Positions 1 through 9,430 of a DNA stretch of 16,283 nucleotides are shown here, one piece after another. Within the stretch, counting starts at the first letter, position 1. The number at the start of each line of letters is the position of its first letter. The position numbers and the translations under genes are program-made. The stretch comes from Smittium culicis (lineage: Eukaryota > Kickxellomycota > Harpellomycetes > Harpellales > Legeriomycetaceae), in contig LSSN01001768.1 of NCBI GenBank assembly GCA_001970855.1, positions 1 to 16,283 of the forward strand, written 5' to 3'. Under the pieces are notes generated by a model that saw nothing but the letters and a program-made list of their open reading frames with translations, was not told where the DNA came from and ran no database searches.

Positions 1-889
1 TAGGAAATTTTTGATAGGAATAGTTCCAATCCTCGAAATAAACTCCCATATAAATACTAATGCATGATATTCTAGTAATTTGGTAATAATCTCCATTTAT
101 TTATTTAAAAATCGGTTTTTTATTTAAAATAACCAATAAACGCCCTTATCAAATCTTTGTTGTATCTTTGTGCTTTTTTTCAAAGAAAAGTCAAAATCAA
201 TTACCACTCTATAACCAATCTAAGAAAAAAATATACTGATTTATATTATTTACCTATTATAAGTTTGTTAAGCCATTTTATTTAGAGTAAGTCTGTACAA
301 TGAAAATAGTATTGCCAATCAAACAAGTTAAAGAATTAAATATACATTATATAAAACGTTCAATGTATATTTTATCTAAGCATTTTAATAAGCTTGATAA
401 AAATAATTAAATGCAAAAAAAAATATAATCCCGCCCTCCCCTCCCCAAAGAATTGTGTCTAATTCTTAAAATGAAAATTTACAAAGCTACATGAAAAATT
501 AATAGTCTAAATTGATATTCTTTCCATATAGCATGAATATAAATTTTAAAAATTCATTCACTTTTTTACATGTCTTAACATTAATATTTTTTTAATATAT
601 AATTATATTAGGTAATTATTGTATGAAATAAAAGTATATTATATCAAAACCCCTAAAAAAATTTTCTTCGGTATGTAATCTAAATTTTATTATACCTAAA
701 GAGCATTTCAAACAATTCCAGCAACTCGCATACATCTCTAAGTAACTCAAATGGCAAAAAATACTATAATTTTTAATTACAAGATCAAAAAAAAGGTGCA
801 ATATAATACTTTAGCTAACTTTGTTGCAATGAAAATAATTATTAGTTAATTATATTTCAAAAATGTGTATAGACTTATAGGGTTTTGCA
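1..889. other. AT-rich gene-free stretch
   Basis: I see no supportable gene. The only longer frame (minus strand, about 616-801) has no recognisable motif and AT-driven composition. A short C-rich tract lies at about 428-447. No tRNA-like or other RNA structure was noticed. Confidence 0.6.
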
Positions 890-993
890 ATTGAATTTCT
901 AAAAGGTTTGTTTGATTATAGAAAACGCACAAGCAATTTCTAAAAAAAAAAAAAATTTGTGACCTGGCGGAGATAATTTTTTTTCGAATTACC
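890..993 (+). repeat. Left arm of inverted repeat
   Basis: Outer left arm of the 1.3-kb inverted-repeat element. It starts with ATTGAATTTCTAAAAG and ends with TTTTCGAATTACC. An A-run (about 943-955) and a T-run (about 977-984) flank a GC-richer patch that includes GACCTGGCGG. Confidence 0.6.
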
Positions 994-2102
994 TTATTGC
1001 AACCCAAAGTCGATTCTGAAAGTGCCAGCTGATTTTCTACATTTTTTTAAGTTTATTCTAATCAATCGAACAGTATTCTAAAAGCTTCAAACCTAACTAT
1101 AAGTGATTCAATGGGTTTTCTATCATGTTTATGATTACCTAAAAAATATGCTTTAACCCTTTTAGACCAACTCTTTTTAAAAAATTTGATTCATTCATTT
1201 ATTGTTTTATAAAAAGTTTAATATTTTCTGGTACTTTGCTACAAACAAATAGTTGAATGATTCCCAGAAATATAAACCTATTATAGAATACATTTGACTA
1301 TATTTTGAAGCTAAATTATTGTCTACCGCATATAAAAGGGTTAACTGGATTGATTAAATTAAATAAAAATATATTTTACTAAATTTCTATAAAATTAAAT
1401 TGTTTTATTTTAGCATTTTGGTATTTATTAAAACATTTATAGTTTAATTAATATTCTCATTGTGTTAAGTACTAAATAAGATATTTAAAATTAACAGCTT
1501 AAAATTTGTATTCAATTAAAAATAAGTTATTTTAAGTCTGTAGTTGTATACTAACTCTTTATTTCGCTAAATGTTTGGATAGTCTTTTATTATAGTATTA
1601 AATTTTTTTAACCTGTTTAATTTCATCAATCTAATTGAGGTGTGGTGGTCGTGTTATTATTCGTTGCAAGACATGTAAGTTGGGTTTTATATTCGCATTC
1701 AATAATTAATTAAATCTATAAATAAATTTAAAAAGGTATTGATTATCGTTGTATTAAATTATTTATATTTAAAAAATGAAGGGATTCAGGAGCTAAGAAA
1801 TGAAATGAAATGAAAAGGCGATTGGCATGGTATTTCAACTGTTAAAATTATTTGAATTAAATTCATTCAAAAAATGGGGTGGCTATTTAAAGGGGGGGAA
1901 TAAAAATTTATTTAATTCAATTATTTAAAATTTATGGTATTTCAATGGTTGGAATAGTCAATTATGAGCGTTTGAGCATTATTTGGAACTTGTAAAAAAC
2001 TGCTGCAGTTGATTAGAATCAACTTTCAAACTTGTATAAAATTGATTGATATGTTGAATAATTTTGGTTGATATATTTACAATCAACTTATGGTTGTATT
2101 TT

Positions 2103-2209
2103 GGTAATTCGAAAAAAAAAAAAAAAAAATTCTGCCGCGTAACGAAAAACTTTTTTAGAAATCGCTTTCTTTTTTTCTAAAATCAAACAAAGCTTTTAGA
2201 AATTCAATT
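2103..2209 (-). repeat. Right arm of inverted repeat
   Basis: Inverted counterpart of the left arm. On the plus strand it starts GGTAATTCG, runs through an 18-nt A-run and a GC-richer patch (TCTGCCGCGT), and ends AGAAATTCAAT. It differs from the left arm mostly in homopolymer lengths and scattered substitutions. Confidence 0.6.
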
Positions 2210-3180
2210 TAAAAAATCTGTGATGATAATTCGTTCAATTGATATCTAAATTCTTCATTCAAGACCATTTTTTAATAATATTTATATTTCCTGGCACTGA
2301 AAAATCTGAAATGATATAAAATTAAAAACAAAAAAATTGATACACTATATATGAGTAAGTCTAATAATATGTTAGATTATCTTTTATTTTAAAATATTTA
2401 ACCATTGATACAATCTCATAAGATTTTTTATTATCTTTTATTTAGTGAAAGACACTAAATATGTTTTAGAATGACCTTTTGATTTTATCCCATAAATAAA
2501 CAGCATTATCTACAGCTCGTTACTAAAAAAAAATTTTGTGCTGTCATTAAATATTAATTAGTAGATTTATGAATATTAATAAAGATATTATAAATATTTC
2601 AAATTTTTATACACAATATGACTATTTATTTTAACTTGAGGCTAAATATATATCAAATGAAACCAATTTGATGCATAAATGATTAATTAAATATTTCTTA
2701 AATTGAGTCCATTTTAATTCTTGTTACCTATTCAATATCAATTTTAAGATATTATTAAATTTTTTATAACTGTATTGTGAAAACGAATTTTCTACGGATA
2801 TTATAAAAACTATTTATCTAAAAAATTAGAATTAAAAAAAATATGTATCCAAAATTATGCTTATATCTGGATATAAATTCTGAATTTTTAAAGCTTAAAA
2901 AGTTTCGATGAACATATTGACGAACTTGTTCATATATTATATAGTTATAATCTTTTTATATTTTAGCACAAATAAATTTAATTTTGATATTTTTATGATA
3001 TTTTTTTCAAAAAATATTAAAATAAAAATTTATGTCTTTCAAATTCAAATTCTAAAATCTATAAATTGAAACAAATTTTATTTTATCTAGTAAAAATCCA
3101 TATTTATTTTAAATAAATAAAATATTAAAATATATAAACGTTTTTTTGAAAATTTATTGTTTTATAAAAATACTAAAAAC
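2210..3180. other. AT-rich gene-free stretch
   Basis: I checked this for a downstream part of retrotransposon B (reverse transcriptase motifs on the minus strand) and saw none. Composition is very AT-rich and all frames are broken often. Nothing else is recognised. Confidence 0.55.
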
Positions 3181-3362
3181 GAATCTACCACTAAAGCTCA
3201 TACTTTCTCTCTAGAGGCTTTATACCAACCTGTAATGATTTAAAGAGGTTCTTTAATCGCTTATAATTTGAAGTATAAGAGCTCTGAGAACACTAATCTC
3301 GATCAAAAATTCATCAGTTTCCAGCTCAAAATTTTGATTGAATTTGGTAAATCAAAGATAAA
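3181..3362 (-). pseudogene. Displaced piece of retrotransposon B ORF2 (EN-RT linker)
   Basis: If element A and one copy of its flanking repeat are removed, this stretch becomes continuous with the endonuclease part of element B. One minus-strand frame then runs across the join into a peptide containing ELETDEFLIEISVLRAL, with only isolated stops. That acidic/hydrophobic helical style is usual for the linker between endonuclease and reverse transcriptase in LINE ORF2 proteins. GC content is also slightly higher here than in the desert below 3180. No catalytic motif is present, so the call rests on continuity and style only. Confidence 0.35.
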
Positions 3363-3380
3363 TTAAAGATTCATTAGACT
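3363..3380 (+). repeat. Putative target-site duplication, left copy
   Basis: TTAAAGATTCATTAGACT. It matches the right copy at 5634-5651 at 17 of 18 positions. It lies just outside the 3' end of element A. Confidence 0.6.
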
Positions 3381-3619
3381 CTTTCTCCTAAAAAAAAGTA
3401 ATCCAACTAGCCCTAATCGGGCTTCTTTGAAATTAACAAGAAAAATTTTTTCGTCAGAACTAATCGACGATGGTGTGAGCCGACTGATCGTCAGTGTTCG
3501 TTGACTTATCCACCTGTTGCAGCTCAGAATAATGTGTTAAACCTTCAGGGGCATACACAGGCTGCAAAAAGGCAAAAAATTTTGAATTTTTGGTCGACTA
3601 TTTTCATGTTTTACATGCG
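3381..3619 (-). other. 3' UTR of retrotransposon A
   Basis: Lies between the ORF2 stop and the element end. It has small stem-loops: AGCCC-TAATC-GGGCT at 3409-3423, ACTGA-TCG-TCAGT at 3483-3495, and GACGAT (3466-3471) pairing with ATCGTC (3487-3492). LINE reverse transcriptases of several clades recognise 3' UTR hairpins, so a template-recognition role is possible but not shown. Confidence 0.5.
3409..3423. other. Stem-loop near 3' end of retrotransposon A
   Basis: Perfect 5-bp GC-rich stem with a 5-nt loop (AGCCC TAATC GGGCT), about 30 bp from the proposed 3' end of the element. Confidence 0.4.
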
Positions 3620-5637
3620 CTAGGCCGTCCATAGTGTGACAATACGCACTTTTCCATTTCCCTGAAGTCTCAGGTTCACGTCAGGATACATTGCTTGAAG
3701 GTCAAAACAGTTGCATTTTTTGCCGATTTTCCTGCCCACCGTCCACCCATGGATGACAGATCGGTTATTTCGTCGTTTCTGGTTGACTATCGTGATTAAA
3801 GTCTGACCGTTTGAATCTTGAGAGCAAAATTTTTTGATCCACCGGGCGCTCCCGGTCACCCAAGTAGCCATCCGGGCCTTCATCGGAGCCTTGATGAGGT
3901 CGGAGATCCATGTTTTTGAGGTAGGCCACTTATGGTATGCACGCTCACGGGCTGTGCTGGTGCGCATAAACACTGAGCGTATGCCCAGTTCGTCCCTGAT
4001 GCGCTCCATGGCCGCTGATTTCCCGACGTTGGCAACCATTCGGATTGCCTTGTCGATTTCTGACTGTATGGGCTTGCATCTGGCTTCGCTCATGCCAAAT
4101 GTTTCCCCACCGTAACATCCAATCGGCATTAGAACCGAATTGATGAACTTTATTTTTAGTGCTGTCAGCACATCAGACTGTCTCAAGAAGCTGTAGGCAG
4201 CGTATACAGCCTTCATGACCTTATTCTTGTTGTTCTTGATCGTTCCAGATACGTCCCACTTGCTATTCATAATATAGCCCAAGTAGGTGTACTGGTCGGT
4301 GGAGTCGACTTTTTGGCCCTGCAGGGTCATATCAGTAGCCAACTCCCCGCTTGAAGTCATTATCCCGCACTTGGAGGCATTCACAGCCATTTCCTAAGTG
4401 TCCGACCATTCGGTTATGGTATCCAGTGCGGCTTGTAAATCGGCTGATGATTCGGCCAATAGCACGGCATCATCAGCGAACAGTAGCCCAGGTATGCGTG
4501 AGGTGAGCCCAGGCACCCGCACACCTCGTTCTCCCTTAAATATATCGTTGATGTAGAAATCGAAGAGTATCGGCGAGGCTGGGCACCCTTGTTGCACTCC
4601 ACAGAGGTATTATGTAGGGTTGGAAACTTCATTTCCAACTCTAGCTGCGATTTTCGGAGCATCATACATGCCCTTGATCATATTGAGGAGTTTTCCCCCA
4701 ATGCCCACTGATCGCAGTTTATGCAGTAGGGCCATGTGGGGGACCCGGTCGTAGGCCTTGCTATAGTCGATATAGCACAGCCATGTTTCCTTGTTCTGAA
4801 TTTTACGCCGGCGGACAATTTCGAATAGGGTGGCCGCTTGTCCCGCACACTCCTCGAAATTCCGAAATCCGGGTTGCTCTTTTACCAACATTTGGTATTT
4901 CGTGTCTTTTTTGCTGAGTTTGGTGGCTAAAATTTTGGCCACCAGTTTCGCCAGTGTTGGGACCAGTGATATCCCTGTCAAGTTATCGGGGTCTTTCAGA
5001 TCACCTTTTTTTAGGTAATGGGCTATATCCCCAGTGTTATAAATTACGTTTATGATTCTATGTATTATTTTTTCTAGTGGTGATGTAGGTGTTTTCTCGG
5101 CTATCGCCAGTTATCATACCCCGAATGGTACACCATCAGGTCCCAGAGCTTTGATATTGGGTGTGTCACGGAGCGCATCAGTGATATCAAACCATATTAT
5201 AGAGTTATAACACTCTGAGTAGTATTCACTGTCTATCTGGATAAGATTTTATCACTTATCGGTAGATCGGTTGTTCCCAGTAATGTCTAATTCACGCTCA
5301 ATAAAATGATTGACCAAAATTTATATTTTATTTATCTTGCCAGGCATTAAATTTTTGTTTTTATCGCACACTGGTCCATCGGAGATGCTTTTAAACGACT
5401 TACCAGTCTATGATTTAAAAAAAGTTCAAAGCTTTTTTGAATCGCTGGAAATTAATTGGTTGGAAATTATTTTCATTCTTTTATTGTTTTTTGTTTTTCG
5501 ATCGATTTTGAACTTGCGTAATCTGATTCGCCAATTTTACCACACCTAAATTTTTTTAACGCAATTCGCCTGTTTTTGATACAGGTGAGAGCTCTCTTGC
5601 TTAGAGGTTCGGTTTTGTAGTCGCCTGGAGTCGTTAA
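3620..5637 (-). pseudogene. ORF2 fragment of retrotransposon A: reverse transcriptase (broken)
   Basis: The product would copy element RNA into DNA at a nicked target. In order on the minus strand: a basic EN-RT linker (RALTCIKNRRIALKKFR, about 5540-5595); an aromatic linker ending DGPVCDKNKNLM (about 5340-5380); KALGPDGVP (about 5125-5150); KKGDLKDPDNLTGISLVP (about 4955-5010); EQPGFR (about 4860); motif A YIDYSKAYDRV (about 4742-4774); QQGCPASP; and the catalytic box FADD (4469-4480). A long C-terminal region ends at a TAG just below 3623. Nine stops interrupt one frame, at about 4394, 4610, 5111, 5114, 5249, 5252, 5321, 5408 and 5426, plus one frameshift in an A-rich run at 5470-5500. All stops can be explained by CAA/CAG/CGA or TGG codons changed by one transition. 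The catalytic aspartates are intact. The part below 5020 is the best preserved. Confidence 0.88.
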
Positions 5638-5651
5638 AGATTCATTAAACT
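5634..5651 (+). repeat. Putative target-site duplication, right copy
   Basis: TTAAAGATTCATTAAACT, 17/18 identical to 3363-3380. It lies exactly where the higher-GC coding sequence of element A gives way to the AT-rich sequence of element B. Confidence 0.6.
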
Positions 5652-6880
5652 ATATTTATTCTATTACCTACTTATTTTGTGTTTTCAAATCTCTTCAAGT
5701 GTTGAATTTGATGAACTTAGCGCTCCAAATTTATTGATATTTATTAATTGGCTAGAAATTATGCTTATTTTACTAGTATTAATTTTTGGTTTTTTTTGCA
5801 CCATTTTTATTGCATCGAAGTTACATTGTGATATTATAGGGAAATGGTTGCTTAGGTCTATTTTTTTGTTTACTAGGCAGAAGTTATCCCTTCCTAGCGA
5901 CCCACTATAATATATGTGGTCAATCATACGACCTGTTTTTATTTTGTTCCATCGCGATCCTGTTGAGTTTGTTACTTTAGCGGCTTGGAGCCCAGCTCCA
6001 AGTTTGCTTACAAATTTATTCGAATCATCAACATCCATATTAAAGTCGCCAAGCAAAAAAGTTTTTGCGAATTTTTTTTTTGGTCTTACTTATATGACTG
6101 AAAATTTCGTCATAGACCTTTTTTTCCTTGTATTGTCGGCAGGTATATGTGTATTAATGATATTTATTAATATCTTTTTTTTATTTTTTGTTTGGACCTC
6201 TAGTATTCCAGATGAACAACTAGGCGCTGAATTATGCTCACTAATTTGAAGTCCACAGTTGTTTTTTACTGCTAATAGTAGTCCCCTTCCACCTTTAACA
6301 ATGTCAAATTTAGACTCTATTGACGTGTACCCAGGTGTTTTATAAAGATATGATTTTTTATTTAAAAGCGTTTCTTGTAGCGCTACAATATCCGGTCTAT
6401 ACCTTGTTAAAAAATGCTGAAATTCTTCTGATATACCCTTGATACCTCATATATTGTAGGTCATCACCGTTAATGTGTTATTTTTTGGAGTGATTGATTT
6501 TTCATAATGACTGCCAATTGTATATCGTGATCGCAATTTTTAATTTTTTTCTCCCATAGTTTTGGCGCCTAGCGATTTTTATATTTTTTTATTTCGCATT
6601 TCGACAGTGAGATTATGTAATTATTTTGCGGCAGGAGCTCGTGGCTCCATTGTTCGTTGCTTTGTTTGACTTTATTTACATTTAAACTTAGCTCATTAAG
6701 CGAAGAGTTTAGTAGTATGTATTTTTTAATTTTTTTTTTGGACAATTCTTGCACATTTAGTATCAAGAAATTGTCAATTATATTTTTTTTGGACAATTCT
6801 TGCACATTTAGTATCAAGAACTTGTCGATTATATATTTTTTTGAATTTTTTGTGTTTTATTTTCTTTGTTTTTTGATATA
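5652..6880 (-). pseudogene. ORF2 N-terminal part of retrotransposon B: APE-type endonuclease (broken)
   Basis: The domain belongs to the exonuclease-endonuclease-phosphatase superfamily and would nick target DNA to prime reverse transcription. On the minus strand, in order: a lysine-rich N-terminal stretch holding a 51-bp duplication (about 6569-6841); TYNI-stop-GI, where the stop (6447-6449) sits at the usual Arg of the NIRG motif (about 6445-6460); PDIVALQETLL with the metal-binding Glu (about 6380); GGRGLLLAV (about 6285); THIPADNT (about 6140); VYDEIFSHI; LLGDFNMD (about 6030-6060); MIDHIYY (about 5915); and SNHFPI (about 5850), where the family has Ser-Asp-His. Frameshifts occur at A-runs near 6070 and 6120, and upstream of TYNI. 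The last frame closes at 5685, after a linker-like tail. The catalytic Asp to Asn change adds to the evidence that it is dead. Domain identity is certain; the exact ORF2 start is not. Confidence 0.85.
6740..6841 (-). repeat. 51-bp direct duplication inside retrotransposon B
   Basis: Two adjacent copies (6740-6790 and 6791-6841) with 48 of 51 positions identical, each starting GGACAATTCTTGCACATTT on the plus strand. The unit is 17 codons long, so on the minus strand it repeats the peptide NVQELSKK without shifting the frame. Confidence 0.9.
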
Positions 6881-6886
6881 AAACAA

Positions 6887-8140
6887 TTAAATTTCAATAT
6901 CAGAGCTGAATTGATCCGGAGGATCGGAATCTAAGTCCATTCCAGCTAGATTGCTGCCTTGAGGTGCACAGTCCACCTTAGAGACATAATCCATGAATTC
7001 TTTTTCTGATATTTTTCCTAACCTGGCCTTTTCAGCCATAATATCATGCTCTGACGGTGTGTTATTTCCTTCAGATGATTCAAAAACATCTGATCTTGGT
7101 GAGATTGAATCCGCGATTGATTATGAATCTTGAGAATCATCGCTTTCAACAATTTTATTACTGATGCCTTTGTTTTTGGTAGTTTTACCTCATCTTAGCT
7201 TTCATCTGATTCTGTATCATCAGCGGGTGATAATTTTTGGTTTTTATCAGATGTTAGCTATTTTAGGTTTATAGGGTAAGCTGGTAATTTTTTAGGCCCG
7301 CTGTACCCCTAAGTCTATTTATAGTGGTGGAATTTGTTCCTGAAGATTCGTTTTTTGGGAAAATCTTTATTATAAATCTGATTTTAGGGGTTTCATGGAT
7401 AATTACGTTAATAATAATATTTTTTGGGGCATAATTTTTAATTGCTGATGCTGATTGTGTTGAAAATTCCATCTTAGTTGGCTCAGGGAGTGAGAATTTC
7501 AACGAATACTTCGTCATATCGTTCATAAAATTTTTTTGTTTATTATTTTTTTTTAATGTTGGGCACTCCGATTTCGCGTATCTATCCTTCTTACAGTAAC
7601 TACAAGCTTTGTTGAACCCCAAATAGAAGATGTTTATGCGACCATCTTCGTGGTCAAGGAAAAGTGGCAGTTCAGTGCCAATAGTATTTTTTCTGAGTAG
7701 AACCTTCATACCATAAGGAATATACTCATTTCTATCTTTTTTGAATAAGGTACTAATATAATAGATTTCGAATAGGTGGTTTCAGCTCCTTTATGACCAA
7801 CTGAAACATTTTTGTCATGGAAATTTCCTTGAAATTTGGGATATTGATGGCAATGATATCTGTGTCAATTTTTTATGGTTTGGTATATGTCAATTTTCTG
7901 ATGATTGTTTTTTAATATCTTAGATATTAGACTGGTTGCGTCTTCTAGATTTTCAAGATGTGTATATGTGCTATTTATTCTATATTGATCAATTATTGCG
8001 TACTTACTTTCGCATATGGCATTAAATACTACATCCAAGGCCTCGGATACTTATATCTTAAATTGAATCCAGTCAATATCGGTCTTTTTTATCGGATCCT
8101 GCTACACGAAAACTTTTTAGACATTTTTTTTCCCCCTGTG
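6887..8140 (-). pseudogene. ORF1 (gag-like nucleic-acid-binding protein) of retrotransposon B, broken
   Basis: LINE ORF1 proteins bind element RNA in the ribonucleoprotein particle. On the minus strand, in order: an N-terminal part with DIDWIQFKI, a stop, then SEALDVVFNAICESKY (about 8000-8080) and HLENLEDATSLISKIL (about 7910-7955); a middle part with IPYGMKVLLRKN and ELPLFLDHEDGRINIFYLGF (about 7620-7715); a zinc knuckle CSYCKKDRYAKSEC (about 7565-7607); and an acidic Ser/Asp/Glu-rich tail that ends at TAA 6887-6889. The knuckle has the CX2CX4HX4C spacing, but His is replaced by Tyr and the preceding Gly by Arg, so zinc binding should be lost. At least three frameshifts and several stops break it. 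The initiator codon is not determined; an ATG at 8122-8124 is out of frame with the first clear block. Confidence 0.7.
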
Positions 8141-8189
8141 AAAATAAGTTTTTTAAAGGGATACAGCCCAGTATCGATTAATATGTAGG

Positions 8190-9430
8190 CTTAGATGAAA
8201 TTTGTCCCTTTTTTTAATAAATTTAACATTTTTTTTTGTTTATTTTGTATTATTTGGAGTTTTTTTTATGTATATTTATTTGGCATTTAGGTTGTATTTA
8301 TCGTATAAATTAAACAGTTGCGCTGTTTATCTCATAGTTATTAGCATATATAGTGATATTAAACTTCAAAAAATCATATTACAGGGATATATCACGCAGT
8401 AGAGGCTTTCCAATAGATAATTATGATGTGTTTGGCGCTTTATTTGCGTTTATTTGCGCTTTTTAATTTTTATTTACTGTAAATTAATTGAATTAATCGT
8501 TTTTTATGAGCTTTTATTATTATTATAAAACTTTTATAATCATCACTATAATTGGTAAACGTGGTTTACTCCTGATAAGCAGTATTTAATATTTAATAAA
8601 TCAAAGATTATATATATATTTTTGAATTACCTATGTGCAAATGTCAGTAAAATGAAGCAAGGGATAAATTTTCAGTGTTTTTACGATAAAATTTTTTCAT
8701 GTGCTGTTGCATATTTTGGTATCTGATCAATTCATGGTAACTTGATTTACTAATCTTTTTAATATCCAATAAAAGTAAAGTATAGATTGACGCATCATAG
8801 CTACGATAATAATTTTTATTTTTGTATTATCTATAAAACTAGATAATATTCGAATAAATAAGCTTAAGGAAAAAACTTTTAAAAGGTGAATTTTTTTTTT
8901 TTTCGCCATGCTCAATTTTATTTATAATTTTAATTTCTTCTTTCCTCTCATGTTATTTTTATTTTATTTGTGGATATTTTTCAGGAGCTGACTATTGTTT
9001 AATCTTGAGCATTAATTAATGAAAATCGACGATTAGACGACGCATATAAATTGATGCTTACCAGGTTTTTATCTGTTTAAATTCAAATTTTTAATCTCTG
9101 ATTTATGATTTGTTTAATGATTTAATACGTAAAATCATTAAATATATCATAAATTCTAGAATATTATTCTTAAGTTTTCTTAGTCAAATATATTTTCTAA
9201 TTATTTATAAAATGATAAATGTTTTTATCTTTAATTCATGTCTATTTTATTTGGATCACAATTTACATATAACTGCGGATTTTTTTTAAAAAAAACGGAT
9301 TATTAATCTTATTATTAGATAAAGCAGCGATATCTTATTTAATATATAGCTTGAGATTTTTATTGCATATCTATACTATCTGACAAAGAGATTTTTGAAA
9401 TACAAGTCATTATGCACTAGTAAGAGACTT
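8190..9430. other. AT-rich gene-free stretch
   Basis: No supportable gene. Short frames at about 8202-8402 (plus) and 8727-8915 (minus) lack any motif and look composition-driven. A small triple repeat of the type TTTGCGYTTTA occurs at about 8430-8465. This stretch may include the 5' UTR of retrotransposon B next to 8190, but nothing marks its edge. Confidence 0.5.

Larger units (their letters stand above)
890..2209. mobile_element. Inverted-repeat element, candidate non-autonomous DNA transposon
   Basis: The stretch 890-993 reads well against the reverse complement of 2103-2209. Shared blocks, outside to inside, are TTGAATTTCTAAAAG, TTTGTTTGATT, ATTTCTAAAAAA, a GC-richer patch next to a long A/T run, and CGAATTACC. 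Weaker similarity continues inward, for example ATTCTAATCAA near 1055-1065 against its complement near 2010-2020, so the arms may reach about 220 bp. The interior is AT-rich and contains a perfect 12-bp inverted repeat (TTAACCCTTTTA at 1153-1164 and its complement at 1333-1344). No transposase was found; a short frame near 1640-1700 has two closely spaced CxxC-like cysteines but is too short to interpret. Target-site duplications are not clear. The paired arms are seen; that this is a transposon is inference. Confidence 0.55.
3381..5633 (-). mobile_element. LINE-type retrotransposon A, 5'-truncated, inactive
   Basis: A minus-strand non-LTR retrotransposon of about 2.25 kb. In element order it contains the EN-RT linker, a full reverse transcriptase domain, a C-terminal region and a 3' UTR. 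It starts inside the ORF2 linker, as expected from incomplete target-primed reverse transcription, and is bracketed by an 18-nt direct repeat. GC content in 3,430-5,250 is near 45-50 percent, far above the flanks. The endonuclease and ORF1 expected upstream belong to a different, AT-richer copy beyond 5651. No LTR and no long poly(A) tail are visible; the 3' end carries only a short T-run. The clade is not assigned, and no RNase H domain was seen after the reverse transcriptase. Confidence 0.8.
5652..8190 (-). mobile_element. LINE-type retrotransposon B (gag + APE endonuclease), decayed
   Basis: An older minus-strand non-LTR retrotransposon, now about 30 percent GC, with ORF1 (about 6887-8140) followed by the start of ORF2 with the endonuclease domain. 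The downstream side is interrupted by element A; a probable continuation lies at 3181-3362, and no reverse transcriptase of its own is found in the window. The 5' boundary is approximate, set where the gag-like reading fades near 8150-8190. It carries many frameshifts, mostly in A/T runs, and many nonsense codons. Loss of the 3' half is unusual, since LINE copies normally lose their 5' half, so a later deletion or recombination is likely. Confidence 0.75.

Noticed and set aside
1640..1700. Short Cys-rich translation (CGGRVIIRCKTCKLGF) inside the inverted-repeat element, reminiscent of a transposase zinc ribbon.
   Set aside because: Flanked by stops, under 25 codons, and not supported by any further transposase motif.
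3834..5018. Plus-strand frames at 3834-4115 and 4830-5018.
   Set aside because: Antisense shadows of the well-supported reverse transcriptase reading on the minus strand.
5451..5762. Near-identical 20-mers ATTAATTGGTTGGAAATTAT (5451-5470) and ATTAATTGGCTAGAAATTAT (5743-5762), suggesting a local duplication or overlap of two copies of the same linker.
   Set aside because: The similarity stops after about 20 bp, and the surrounding translations fit different parts of the EN-RT linker; most likely chance in AT-rich coding sequence.
5310..6249. Plus-strand hydrophobic frames at 5310-5549, 5677-5910 and 5914-6249 that look like small membrane proteins.
   Set aside because: They lie antisense to clear retrotransposon linker and endonuclease coding sequence; hydrophobicity comes from complements of Lys/Asn-rich codons.
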